64,000 nucleotides of DNA from contig OV050030.1 of assembly GCA_920105625.2 (NCBI GenBank), forward strand, positions 346,749,477 through 346,813,476, written 5' to 3'. A model generated the notes under the pieces. The model saw only the letters and a list, made by a program, of their open reading frames with translations, ran no database searches and was not told the origin of the DNA. The translations under genes and the position numbers were made by a program. Below, piece by piece: positions 10,170 to 22,200 of this stretch (position 1 is its first letter; every line of letters starts with the position of its first letter). Origin of the DNA: Clusia tigrina (Eukaryota; Arthropoda; Insecta; Diptera; Clusiidae).

Positions 10170-12410
10170 ATATACAGCTTATTAATAGCCATAAAAATCG
10201 TTTCCTTATGGGTGGTGACTTTATTGCGAAAAACACCTTTTAGGGCTCGAGGTTTATAACTACAAAAGGTAGAAACTTCTATAAACCACTGCAAATGACA
10301 GGATGCAATTCAATTTCTACTGGAACACCGCCTTATTCACCAACAGATCCACAAAAAACTCCTGATTTTATTGACTTCTTCATCGCCAGAAACATTTCAG
10401 CCAATAACCTGTGCACTGAAAATGGGTTTGATATGAATCTGGCCATTCTCCAGTCTATTTAACAATTCGTGAAAATGTAGTTGATAAGGAACCACCATTA
10501 ACGGTAGTAAACACTGATTGGGATTACTTTAATAAAATCCAGTCCGATTACGGTCGCCTCCAAGAACAAATAAACTGTATTACAAGCTAAATTAACTTGT
10601 TAAATGGTAGCAGCCTTGTGTGGTACACCAGCGTAGCACAAGTATAGAAAAAAAGAGAATAAATGATAACAGACAAGAGCAGAATACGTCGACGATGGAA
10701 ATAAACAATGTCTTACCAGTAAAATAAAAGCATTCTAAAATAATTCTCTAATAGCAAATACTTAAGTGAGGTATCAAATGAACGTAACACTGACTACTCC
10801 CTTTGGAAGTGTACAAACATTTATTCACAACCAAACGAAGAGTAACCGCCAATACAAAAAGGTGACACTACATGGCCCAAAAGCAATACATAAAAACCTT
10901 CAGCTCTCTCGGAGTACCTTGAAAATATCTTTAAGCCGAATGACCAATCGAGTGTAGTCGAAATGGAATCCCTCCATCATATATAATAAAGACGTGGAAA
11001 TTCCTCTGGTTACAGACATTGAGTTACGAACAGAAATAAGAAGAATATAGTCTGAAAAATCGCCAAAATTCGTCCCCATCACTAGCGAAATATTAAAACA
11101 CATCCCTCAAAATGCAATATCAAGACTAACAGAAATTCGGAATACAGCCGAGGTAATAATGTTCAACAAGAGAGGGATGTAAGTGCACGATTTAACATCA
11201 TAACGACTTCTATCTCTTCTGCCCCTCATTTTAAAACTTATGGAAAAACTTAACCAATTTATATTCAGCACGGAAACTCAAACATTGATCGAGTCCACTG
11301 ATTAACTACAGTCATTCAAAACACATTCGAAGAAAAAAAGTTGTGTTCCGCTGTATTTCTTGATGTGTCAAAAACTTTCGACAAAGTATGCCATGGCGGG
11401 CGCCTCAACAAAATTAATGCTAAGTTACCAACACAATATTATTACATACTGAAATTATACCTATCAGATCGCTTTTTTCGAATCAAACAGGTAACCACAC
11501 ACTCTGATCCCAGAAAACAAAAGCTGGTGTCCCTCAGGGTAGTGTACTGGAACCCATCCTCTTCCTACACTTTACATGTGCCTTACGTACTGAATAAAAC
11601 TGCGTCACAGCAACATTTGCAGACGGCACCTATCGGTGGAAAAATCAGGGACTGGGTCTATCGGACAAATACCACATCATCTACATAAAATATTTGAGTG
11701 GGCAGTCATATGGCGTATTAAGCTGGACGAAACGAAATCGGCCCATATAGACTTCGTACACAAAAAAAGCCGATATCTTCCATTATATATAAATGGCGCG
11801 CACATTTCCTACAATAACACCGCTAAGAACTTAGGTATGGCTCTGGATACTAAGCTCAGAAGGAACTCACTAGTCAAAAACAAAAAAAAAATTTTAATGT
11901 TTGTGTTTATTATTTCTTTTAGTTTATTATTTGAATGAAACTAATTTCATTTTTTACAAAATAAATATGACTGTCGCAGACAGACTTAACAACAAAACTA
12001 AGAGAGCTTAAAACTAAAAAGTACTAAAAACTACAGAAAGCTTTGTATACAAGCAAGTGCTCAAACCGGTATGGACCTATGGAATTCAATTATGCCAAGT
12101 ATGGGGTTGCTCAAGTTCATGCAATCTATTGCAGATCCAAAGAATCCAAAATAAATTACTGAAATATGCCGCAAATGGGTAAACCCACAGCAGCGATGTC
12201 AAACGCGATCTTGGCATCGAGTCAGTTGCCGCTGCAATGCAAAAATATGCAAAGTCTCACATGAAACGACTATCCGACCATATGAACCGTGAAGTCTAAG
12301 ACCAAGCGCATGGAAGGAAAGGGTAAAACGTAACAAGCCGCACCAAATCGTGTAGTAAACAACTACTCTGCAAGTACTGTTCAGTGCATCAATTTAATTA
12401 TTTCTTTTAT
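10170..12410 (+). pseudogene. Jockey-like ORF2 (A), endonuclease end and reverse transcriptase
   Basis: Continues the APE domain cut at 3320. The GGDFNAK signature reads GGDFIAK (Asn to Ile) near 10209-10230, then PPYSPTDPQKTPDFIDFFI. RT blocks are visible at 11341-11690 (SAVFLDVSKTFDKV) and the catalytic FADD reads FADG at 11616-11627, so the second Asp is lost. Later blocks include WRIKLDETKSAHIDF, AKNLGMALD and VLKPVWTYGIQL near 12070-12100. Multiple stops; inactive on at least two independent counts. Confidence 0.75.
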
Positions 12411-12429
12411 ACATAATGAGATACAATAT

Positions 12430-13845
<1,416 letters not shown>

Positions 13846-14245
13846 TAAAGAGGTCTGAAGTCGAGTTAGACCGACTTCGAAATACCCTTTACCTTTCCTT
13901 GATTTGCAATGGGCATGTTTTCTCATAAATCATCATTAGGAGCACATCTACAGTCATTTTTGGTAGGGTACAATCAGTTGATTATAATAAAGGGAAGCGT
14001 GTTCTTTATCTATTTGATATATGGTATGATATATGTACTAATATAAAATTTCATGAGCCACCCTCTATGATCTAGTGGTAAGCATGCTAGACTCACACCC
14101 CGAGGGTAGCAGGTTCAAATCCTGCCACGGGCTTGGTCTCCAAAATGCTTCTTTCTGTAAAACCCTTTTCTCTTCGAGTCGAAAGCCTCTGTAGCTAGTA
14201 CTCATTCCCCCAACACCTTGCACTCATAATTAATTATAGTGTAAG

Positions 14246-14283
<38 letters not shown>

Positions 14284-15046
14284 TTTCACCAAAAATTATT
14301 GTATAGGTCGTAAGTTATAAAAATATGTGAATAGTTGGCGTGGCTGTGAAAATAACCCGCCCATGTTTGTGTGGTATTTAATGTTGGTACCCGCAACCTT
14401 CCTATGAAGTTTCGTTGATAAACCTTTACGATGAAAGTAGTAATAACTTTTGGTGAATTGTGGTCGTGGCAGTGTCATTATGTTCCCCATATCGACACAC
14501 ACTATTATGAACCCCATGTACATTTCTGCCAATTTTTATCCCGATATGAGCATAGGTATAGTTAATTTTAATTTGAGAGCCGAAAGTTCGTTATGTCAAA
14601 AGTGGCCGAGTATTTTCTCTGATCTACCTCATTTCTTGCAGTTATCTCTTATAGATCATAAAGTATATATATATGTTAATAGTGGGAGTGGCAGCCAATA
14701 TACACCGCCTTTTTGCATAGTGTTTAGTAGCACGCACATCTACATAACTTTAAAAAAAGTGAACAAAGTTCCTTATATGGGAGGTAGACGTAGTCTTTGT
14801 CCAAATGGGCCCATATAGCAATCTGGGGACTTTAGCAAAGATTTATTAAGATAGCTCTAACGGTATAGAAAAAAAGTGGCAACGGACGAACAGATGGACA
14901 GAAAAAATTGTTCAAAATGTGATTCTGATCGTATCTGTATATTAAAGTCAATACCTACCATGCCCCCATCTTATAGTTGCAATACCTCCTAAATGCACAA
15001 AATTAGAATACCCATTTTATCTTTTTTAAAAGTAAAGGGTATAATT
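13846..15046 (+). repeat. Dispersed GGCGTGGC-rich repeat, copy B, with SINE inside
   Basis: Complete-looking copy: starts near GAGTAAAGAGGTCTGAAGTC with a small palindromic stretch (GAAGTCGAGTTAGACCGACTTC) and AATACCCTTTACC, and ends with AGAATACCCATTTTATC and AAAGTAAAGGGTATA. Degraded GGCGTGGC boxes lie at 14336, 14462 and 14684. The copy is split at 14054 by a tRNA-derived SINE. Confidence 0.75.
14054..14277 (+). mobile_element. tRNA-derived SINE, copy 1, with 11-bp target duplication
   Basis: Short retroposon with a tRNA-like head: A-box-like TCTAGTGGTAAGCATGC and B-box GGTTCAAATCC (RNA polymerase III promoter parts), then a tRNA-unrelated body (GGTCTCCAAAATGCTTC, GAGTCGAAAGCCTC) and an (ATA)n tail. 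Flanked by ATAAAATTTCA at 14043-14053 and 14278-14288, so its borders are exact. It sits in repeat copy B. A second copy at 15272 shares the head and body. Confidence 0.85.
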
Positions 15047-15271
15047 ACCCCATATTTGTATTGCTCCCTTTTTCTATAAAATATGTTTTCTATAGTGTTT
15101 TTTTTATTCATTTCAATTTATTTATTGCAGTTACGAATAAGTTTTCAAATCTTAACATCTAATTATCGATAAATATGTTCTTTACCAGAACTCGGAATAT
15201 AACAGAAATTAACATAGAATTAAAGAAATATAAATATAAAGAAATATACAAGTTACATTACGCATTACGCA
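15047..15271. other. Spacer between repeat copy B and SINE copy 2
   Basis: AT-rich; nothing recognised. Confidence 0.4.
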
Positions 15272-15448
15272 GGCCGCCCTCTGTGGTCTAGTGGTAAGCA
15301 TGCTAGACTAACACCCCTAGGGTCGCAGGTTCAAATCCTACCACGGGCTTGGTCTCCAAAAATGCTTCTTTCTATTAAATCATTTTCTCTTCGAGTCGAA
15401 AGCCTCTGTAGCTAGTATTCATTCCCCCAAAACCTTGCACTCATAACA
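15272..15448 (+). mobile_element. tRNA-derived SINE, copy 2
   Basis: Same head (GTGGTCTAGTGGTAAGCATG, GGTTCAAATCC) and body as the copy at 14054, ending at TTGCACTCATAA. It lacks the (ATA)n tail and I see no clear target duplication, so it is probably 3'-truncated. Not a functional tRNA: the anticodon arm does not form well and the sequence continues into the shared SINE body. Confidence 0.8.
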
Positions 15449-15912
15449 CTAGTTTACACCGAAAATGAACATTTGATGACAGGTGACTTTTTTTATGTAT
15501 TTTCATCTGCTGAATTCGAAAATCAAGGTTAAATTTTTCATGGAATAGTTTTTGAGATATTGTAATTTTTGTATTTTTTCGACCTGTTTTCACGTGACAA
15601 ATTATATCTCGAGCTAGAAATGTCCGATTGGGTCGTTCTTGGTACCTAATGCAAGGTATTGAGATGACGAACAAACATTCATAGCTGAATGCAATATTTT
15701 CTTATTGGTTTATATAGCTTTATATAGATTTATTTTGTATTTTGCGGATATTTTTGATTTTGACCTGTAACAATCCTGAGATTTGATTGACTGCATTGGA
15801 GCATTTCAATAATTGATGGTGATGCCCCACAGCTGAATGCCATAAGTCCTTATTGGTTTATATAGCTTAATATAGATTCATTATATATTTTAGGGATATT
15901 TTTCATTTTTTG
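15449..15912. repeat. Spacer with a 148-bp direct duplication
   Basis: Two diverged units start at AGCTGAATGC, 15683 and 15831, and continue in parallel for about 85 bp (CTTATTGGTTTATATAGCTT, then GGATATTTTT). Coding capacity not seen. Confidence 0.6.
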
Positions 15913-16700
15913 TCTCCAAGCCATTAAACTTGTCTTATTTGTACCTTCGCTTCAGTTTTTTTTTTACTTCTATGTGTTTACCCCATATGAGCCTCCGGTG
16001 CAGATGAATACCTAAATATTTGATGTCTCCGGTCTGAGGAATGGTTTCTCAGTATATTTTCAGAGAGGAGTATGTTCCCAATCTCAGAGTGAATGCGGCG
16101 GATTTTTCAATCTTGATTCTCTAGTTTGCTGTCCAGACTTCCAGAGAATTAAGGTGGTTCTGGAAGTGACTTATGGCTGCTATGGGATATGCTTTAGAGC
16201 ATAAAATGGGTGAATCGTCCGCAAACTTTGAGGTAGATGTGTAACTGCTCGTCGGAATGTCTGATGTGTAGAACAAGTTTAGTTATTTTTCGAGGTTTGG
16301 TGATCTGAATTGTTGATATTGTTTTCTTAGCTTCCTTTTCTGTTTAACTAGCGCATTAGAATTGAGGATTGTATTTCTCATCCTGCCCTGGTTTCTTTTT
16401 GGGGAATAGGTACTTTATCCACTACTGGCATCAACCTGTTAAATAGCACAATTTCTGTCCTGGAAATTTATAAGTTTGCAGTCATACTGCATGTAAGTAC
16501 TTATAATTTTTTTACAGTTTAACTATTTGGTAAGCTTATTAGGTACAATTAAGTGTGGATGTGGGAAGAAAGTAATAGTGGAGTTGATTCCGATTGTTAT
16601 TGGCCAGTGATCTGAGTATAGATTATAGCATAGTTTTGCAGTTATGTTCGGTGTGGTGGGACATTTAGTTATCCGAAAATCGATCAGACATTGATTTTTT
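15913..16700 (-). pseudogene. Jockey-like ORF2 (B): end of endonuclease and partial RT
   Basis: Minus-strand blocks in order: LIDFRITKCPTTPNITAK, SDHWPITIGINS, a linker with KQKRKLRKQYQQF, RT with KFADDSPIL (catalytic FADD intact at 16208-16225), then HFQNHLNSLEVW, KIEKSAAFTLRLG, IKYLGIHLHRRLIWGKHI ending near 15920. The RT N-terminal half is missing between the linker and FADD, and in-frame stops occur, so it is inactive despite the intact FADD. Confidence 0.75.
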
Positions 16701-16710
16701 CGCCTATCTG

Positions 16711-17714
16711 TACATAGAGGTACAATGTCATATTCCCATCAAGGGAGGAGTGGAACGATAGCCCAACATGGCTACACGATGATTCGCAAAAATGGTATAC
16801 AGATGGATCCAAAATGCTCCAGGAGGTAGGGGCAGGAATAGTGGGACCTAGAGCACACAAGTCAATAACCCTAAGTGCAGATACAACGATTTTCAATGCG
16901 GAGCTCTATGCTATAGTGGAAACAGTGGAAATCTTATCTAAAAGAGGACTTAAAGGAGTGAAAATTAAAATACTCTCAGACAGTCAATCAGTCCTCAAAA
17001 CTCTTAAAGCTACACATTTACATCAAAAGTCCTTATAGAGTGTAACAACGCACTCAACGAACTGGCCATCCACAATCAGGTCTCACTGATTTGGGTGCCA
17101 GGACACCAAGGACACGAAGGTAACGAAAAGGCAGACCTTTATGCCAAAAAAGGTGCAGAAGGATCATTTATTGGACCCACACCCTTCTTTGGCTTTAATA
17201 AAAACAACATAAAAAAGAGACCAAAAAATGGATCCAAAATAAAATCAGCGAATATTGGAATGGCATTGACGACCTCGATCACTCCAAAAAATTCCTGAGC
17301 TTTGACGCTAATAGAGCAAAAATCGCTCTTACCTTAAACAAAAAATGCCTTGGATTACTCTCTGGAGAATTAACAGGCCACTTCGCCTGCAACAAACACC
17401 TGCACAAAATAGGTATATCTAGCACGAGCACTTGCAGATTCTGCTGTGATGAAGAGAAGTCTGTGGGACACTTAATCACCAACTGTGATGCATTAGGCCA
17501 CAGGAGACACAGGATCTTAGGTTCCTATATACTAGAAGATGAAGACCTTCAAATGCTCTCTCCAAAGGAGCTGGTCCGATTCCTTGATATACTAAGTATA
17601 ATAATTAATAATTAATAATAAATAATTAAGTACGAAGGGGCGCACAATAGATCAAGTTGGTCGCAGTGCATAAAGGCCTTAGCCTAACCCGTGAAACCAT
17701 TACCATTACCATTG
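16711..17714 (+). mobile_element. 5'-truncated LINE tail with RNase H, inserted in Jockey B
   Basis: A 1004-bp insert bounded by the 11-bp duplication TCGCCTATCTG (16700-16710 and 17715-17725). It carries only the C-terminal RNase H and zinc-finger end of a LINE ORF2 and finishes with three CCATTA-like repeats rather than poly(A). RNase H with a short-repeat tail suits the I/LOA/Outcast-type groups. Excision restores the Jockey endonuclease frame exactly, which fixes both borders. Confidence 0.85.
16785..17600 (+). pseudogene. LINE RNase H domain and C-terminal zinc finger
   Basis: RNase H removes the RNA from RNA-DNA hybrids during LINE replication. Four acidic residues are visible: WYTDGSK, FNAELYAI, ILSDSQSV and NEKADLYAKKG, with WVPGHQGHEGN before the last. 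So the catalytic set looks intact. The C-terminal part has FACNKHLHKIGI and a CCHC-like CRFCCDEEKSVGHLITNC. A stop near 17038 and frame changes near 17220 and 17298 break it. The rest of the element was never inserted (5' truncation). Confidence 0.75.
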
Positions 17715-17725
17715 TCGCCTATCTG

Positions 17726-18026
17726 ACAGCCAGTATGTTGGATGACCGAAAGACACTAAGTCCAGGCCAACTGTACTTATCCGTTATCTGTTATTTTCCG
17801 GCTATAGAATACAAGGTATTTTGTTCTGCTTTTAATTAGCATCACCGTACTTCCACAAGTTTTGCATGATTTGTACCATATAGATTCTAAAATTTTTTTT
17901 TGGAATAAAATGTGTCTCTGAAGAGAGCATTATATATATTTGGGGAATGTTAAGAAAGGATATTAATTCCAACTTGTGTTGGCTGAAACCGTTTGCGTTC
18001 CAATGACAAAGTTGAATCAAGATCAT
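17726..18026 (-). pseudogene. Jockey-like ORF2 (B), N-terminal endonuclease
   Basis: Reads from ATG at 18026 (minus): LCHWNANGFSQHK, then SETHFIPKKNF, the usual N-terminal APE blocks including the catalytic Asn and Glu. It joins VSFGHPTYWLSD at the insertion point near 17726. Much of the middle of the domain is missing or shifted. Confidence 0.75.
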
Positions 18027-18030
18027 TGGT

Positions 18031-18545
18031 TAGAGTTTGTAGCAATAAGGAATAATTTTTAATCAGTTCTGCATCGAGACCATGAACTGGTTCGTGGTTT
18101 GGACAACTGGTTCGTGGTTTCACAGAGACTGCTACTGTATATCGTTGATAGATTTGGCCTTTAAAGATTTATTGCTTCGGGCTAGGCGGTATTTTTCTAT
18201 ATGCTTATTGCAGATTGAGGTTGCAATGGTCGCACAGAATGGGTTGTAGTCTGTGGGAGATGTCTTTTTACTACTGCATTGTCCTATGTTTTTGGTAGAG
18301 TTTTTGTTTCACAGAGTTATACACGCATTTCTTCAATGGTGTATCCGTTTTATTAGATGGCCACTTTGATGAAGAATGTAAGTCTCCGTAAATGACACAT
18401 ACACTACGTGCGTTATGATTTAGTATGCCCAAATTCTTAACATTTTGTGGACTGAACTGGGAGTTTCCGCTTGTGAGGTTCGTATGCTGTTATTTTCTGG
18501 TGCAATGGGTATCACCGAGAACAACACAAACTGAGACATTTCAGG
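18031..18545 (-). other. Probable ORF1 / 5' region of Jockey B, unresolved
   Basis: Upstream of the ORF2 start on the minus strand and so likely ORF1 sequence, but no cysteine knuckles are recognisable. A near-exact 22-bp direct repeat ACTGGTTCGTGGTTT occurs at about 18086 and 18108. Confidence 0.3.
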
Positions 18546-18955
18546 TTAGCCGATTCAAGTACTTCACACTCCACCGAAGTTGATTTGTTAATTGGAGGGG
18601 ATCTTTACCCCCAGGTCTTGCTTCATAGGTTGCGGCGCAACCTGGTGGGGTCATTAATTGCCCAAGAAACGGTCTTCGGCTGGATCCTTGTAGGGCCTCT
18701 GCCGGATGACCGGATATCCACTTTCACAGCTCGCATGCAACTGTCTGAAACCCTCTACGGCAGTTCGGGGAAATGGAACAGCCTCCGCAAGATCAGAAGC
18801 TCTCCCAGACTGATCAAAACTGGCTTAATCTGTACTCCCAGACTACTCGTTGGGATGCTGTGGGGCGATACATAGTCTCTCTCCCGTTCAAACAAGAGGG
18901 AAAAGTCTCCAGGAGCGTCGCGCCATATTGCCCTTCGGCAATTCGCCTTCAATAA
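18546..18955 (+). pseudogene. Pao-like protease to RT linker fragment
   Basis: Reads STEVDLLIGGDLYPQVLL, TVFGWILVGPL and, after a frame change, MEQPPQDQKLSQTDQNW and VGRYIVSLPFK. These are blocks found between protease and reverse transcriptase in BEL/Pao polyproteins. The Pao element at 59.8 kb has corresponding blocks (STPVDLLLGE and GRYIVSLLFK), so both probably belong to one family. Truncated at both ends; abuts a Gypsy fragment at 18946. Confidence 0.7.
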
Positions 18956-19650
18956 ATTAAAACAGCTCTTAATAGACCCACCTACCCTTAAATATTCCAA
19001 TTTTACAAAGAAATTCAAAATTGCCACAGATGCTAGCGATTATGCTATAGGTTCAGTACTCATGCATGACGATTATCCCATAAGTTATGCCAGCAGCACA
19101 TTAAACGATCATGAAAGAAAATATTCAACAACCGACAAAGAATTACTTTCCCTAAATTACTTTCGGCCTTACATTTATGGCAGACCACTTCATTTATTGA
19201 CCGAACACTAACCACTAAAATAGCTCTAATTAAACATTTAGGTAAGTATATAAATCCCGGTCTTCGACGATGGCCCTTGAAGCTTAAGAATACAACATGA
19301 ATTACATTAAAGGAAAGGATAATAATGTAGCCGATTTTTCTTAGCCGAATCAGCAACAAAACTAGCGAAATTAATACATTGGAGGAAGGTGTTCAACTGG
19401 AAAGTAATACAAGTAGCAATGCCACAATAAATTCTCAGGTAGAATTACCATTTTCCCATATATAATACTAACTGACCAAAAATAAATCGAAGTGAAAAAA
19501 TTCCGATGATATAGAAATAGATTTCATGACTCATATTTTCCGTAGATATTTTTAACAAGGTAAAACACGAATTCATTGTTCATTGACTGAGCATCAATTC
19601 AACATAGACCAACAAAAATCAATAGAATTTTTTGACACGACGCTAAGATT
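18946..19650 (+). pseudogene. Gypsy RNase H fragment
   Basis: Reads FNKLKQLLIDPPTLKY, KIATDASDYAIGSVLM, ISYASSTLNDHERKYST, ELLSLNYFRPYIYGRPL and NYIKGKDNNVADF, the standard Gypsy RNase H series, followed by about 300 bp of degenerate sequence leading toward integrase. Stops near 19210 and later. The matching gag fragment at 21.1 kb may be part of the same decayed element. Confidence 0.7.
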
Positions 19651-20577
19651 CTGTAAATGTGCTTTACATGCAAAAGAAGAAAAATTTAGGAGAAGGAGCG
19701 AATCCACCTGTAAATTGTGCTTTGTGGTTGTTTTATTTTCTGTTTGAGCATGTCTTTGCTTGTGTGTTTTGTAATCTATGTATAATTTGCCCTAAACTTC
19801 CAAACGGGACACACTTTATGTTTTGTACATCGGCCTATATAAAATTTTTCATGAAATAATGATGTCCATTGCTTTTGAGAGATCATCGCGTTAAGACTCT
19901 TTTCGCACCCACAAGACAATAAAAATTGTCTGCGCGAGTTATATATAAATTATTGAATAAGCACTATGTGCAAATTAAATGTGAACCGGAGTTTATTGAG
20001 CGCTATGCGCAGTTGTTTATTTTACGAGCTGGTTACAACTAACATAAAATTATATCCTACCTATCTGCCTGTCCCTATGCTTGGCACAATTTCACTGACG
20101 GTGTTGTTGTTGTTGTTGCTGCAGTGCTTGCCGGCAAGAGTGCAGTTTTATTGTTGTAGCACTTGCCGAAAAGCCTGCAATTGTTCGGCGTGGGAAAACG
20201 CTGACGCGAACAGCTCTCGCGCTTATTGACTGGCGTGGCGAAATTGCCAGAACCGCTAGACTAGTTTTTATTCCGTGGCACTGTGTTGGCGAAGGGACTC
20301 ATGTGTTAACTTATATGCCTTCACCTATGCATAAGTATATACAGTTGTCAAGTAATTGTTTGCAAAGAAAAAAAAAATTTATGAAATTTTCAATTTAATA
20401 TTGATTTCAGGCAAGAAATTGAATATATTAATTTTAAAACAATATTAGACTTTAATAATTACAAAAAGATCCGTTTCTATAGCAAAAGAAAAAACAATAG
20501 CCATTTCATGGTGTCAAATAATTTTCTGTAAAATTCAAGGAACATACAAATAAACTAATAAACTAATAGTAAATAAT
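19651..20577. other. Non-coding stretch with (GTT)n
   Basis: Contains a short (TGT)n run at about 20100-20118 and GC-richer sequence to 20280. Possibly LTR or leader sequence of the surrounding Gypsy fragments, but no paired copy is present to prove it. Confidence 0.3.
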
Positions 20578-20960
20578 TTAATACTTAGTGTGACTGCCAT
20601 TAACATCAATAACGGCTTGCAACCTTCTTGGGATAGACACAATAAGTTTTTCTATATCGTGTTATTCAGGCTCCTTTTCCCATTCCTTCCTCATAACTCT
20701 TATTAGAAACATTTTTATTAGTTGAAATCCTATTTGCAACTGTTTTTTTTAAAGTATGTCCATCAATTTTCGCTGCGGATTAAATCAAGGTGTGTCTCTG
20801 GTGTCTATGACAATATGTATGCAATTATATATCATCCAGATCCTGCACAAGAGCGATTCACACTTTGAATTTTACGTTTTCGTGATACACTTTGAATTTT
20901 ACGTTTTCGGAATTTTGTGGGCTAATGAAGACGAAATTTTGAACAAATTTATTCAATTCG
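20578..20960 (-). pseudogene. Tc1-like transposase C-terminal remnant
   Basis: On the minus strand the end of the frame reads IEKLIVSIPRRLQAVIDVNG then SHTKY and a stop at 20578-20580. This is very close to the conserved C-terminus of Tc1/mariner transposases, which cut and paste the element at TA sites. A stop lies shortly upstream (20669 area), and the part to about 20960 is only loosely recognisable, including a short direct duplication of CACTTTGAATTTTACGTTTT. No terminal inverted repeats found; a dead fragment. Confidence 0.65.
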
Positions 20961-21039
20961 TTTTGAAGAATGTTTAAGTAGTATTAAGCATGTATGGTAC
21001 TCCTATTATATGGAAAAAAAACCAAAACAATTTGATAAC

Positions 21040-22130
21040 ACATTATGCTGACAAACGAAATGAAACAAGTTTAATACGTGATTTGCATTTCTTAAATCCG
21101 AATATTAGTACAGTTGAGATATTCCACTAACAAACCATTGAAATTTTTTCAAGTGTGACATTAAGGTTCGTGAAAGCAATCAAAATGTTGTTGCATCCAA
21201 GTTGTCTTTGTATCAGGAGATGTGCTTAAATGTGTTCCTGTCCGGACTGAGAGAACCAATTGGATCTACTATAAGGTCAATGAGGCCAACTTCATTGACA
21301 CAAGCATTTAATTTCTGTTCAAATGGGCAAAATGTTCATTATATTAGAAATGCAGTTGCATTTAGACAAACAGTTCATAGAAATATATTTAACCAAAATC
21401 ACTTATCTCAACGACCTGTTTATAGACCACAAAATTCATTTTCATTTTCATTTATCAATATAATCAAATTTATACAAGGCCAAACTATTAGAATTTTTCA
21501 CGACCTCTATCTCAAAAAAATAACTTTATTCAATCTGCTCAATACAATACACCAAATATTCTCCAAAATCATTCACAAAATTTCGCAAATTATAGTAATC
21601 AAATTAGAAATTTCAACTCGAATTTCAGGAATATTTCAGAACCAAACGATATATCTAGCGGTGTTACCATACTAAATTCTACAAACATGTTGGAGCAGCA
21701 ACAAAATCGACCAAGGGAAATAGAACAAGATCCATTTAGTGAGACATATTTTCAGTACTCTACTTGTGCATCAAATAGCGCTCATAAGAATAATTATAAT
21801 CCCCTATACAATGAAAGTAGTTACTATAACAACATCTTTCAACCAGATACCTATAGCCTTACTAAAATAGATGACCTAAATTTTCACCAACCAGCCTCGG
21901 AGAATAAATCGCTTATATAGATTTTAATTCGTATCAGTCAAATCTTTTGTCATATATCCACATGTCAGATAGTCGAAACCAACAGCCTAAATTTTTAATA
22001 GACACAGAAAGCAATAAGTCATCCTTGTTTAGTAAGCAAAAATATAGTTGAAAAAATATAACTAGTTAAAATAAATATAGTTTTCACTAGCCATGCAGTA
22101 AACCAACTAGTTCATTTAAATGTTTTCAAG
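21040..22130 (+). pseudogene. Gypsy gag and protease remnant
   Basis: Gag blocks: KRNETSLIRDLHFLNPNIST, SLYQEMCLNVFLSGLREPIG, SMRPTSLTQAFNFC, followed by an Asn/Gln-rich C-terminal region and, near 21985, a protease-like FLIDTES where the active-site motif should be D-T-G. Several frame changes (about 21140, 21470, 21920). The Gly to Glu change would itself kill the protease. Confidence 0.65.
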
Positions 22131-22159
22131 GAATTCAAAACTAGAGGGAAACTAACATT

Positions 22160-22200
22160 TCGATGTTCAAACAGCTGTAGACCCAGGTTCGAATCCTGGG
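22160..22200 (+). other. tRNA-like T-arm / B-box, possible SINE fragment
   Basis: CCCAGGTTCGAATCCTGGG forms a perfect five-pair T-stem around a consensus B-box GGTTCGAATCC. No A-box or matching acceptor stem can be placed upstream, so this is a tRNA-derived fragment, not a gene. Confidence 0.45.

Larger units (their letters stand above)
2978..12410 (+). mobile_element. Jockey-like LINE A, split by an errantivirus
   Basis: Non-LTR retrotransposon seen in two blocks, 2978-3320 and 10170-12410, with an LTR element between. The first block starts an endonuclease domain (LLWNANGLL) and the second continues it in register (MGGDFIAKN), followed by reverse transcriptase blocks and a C-terminal region with LKPVWTYGIQL. 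The 3' end runs into a TA array at 12430. An AT-rich extra segment of roughly 95 bp interrupts the coding match near 11885-11980. Numerous stops and frameshifts make it a dead copy. Confidence 0.8.
15913..18030 (-). mobile_element. Jockey-like LINE B (minus), split by a second LINE
   Basis: On the minus strand ORF2 starts near 18026 (CHWNANGFSQHKLELISFL), continues through an endonuclease segment to 17726, is interrupted at 16711-17714, and resumes with GHPTYWLSDRRKNQCLIDF across the cut. SDHWPI near 16600 marks the end of the endonuclease. The linker and RT follow to about 15915. It is 3'-truncated and carries stops. Confidence 0.8.

Noticed and set aside
14060..15345. Two functional tRNA genes
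   Set aside because: Both have A/B-box heads but poor anticodon arms and continue into the same non-tRNA body; copy 1 has a target duplication, so they are SINEs.
19659..20229. Leu/Cys-rich frames near the (GTT)n run
   Set aside because: Composition follows from the triplet run; no homologous blocks recognised.
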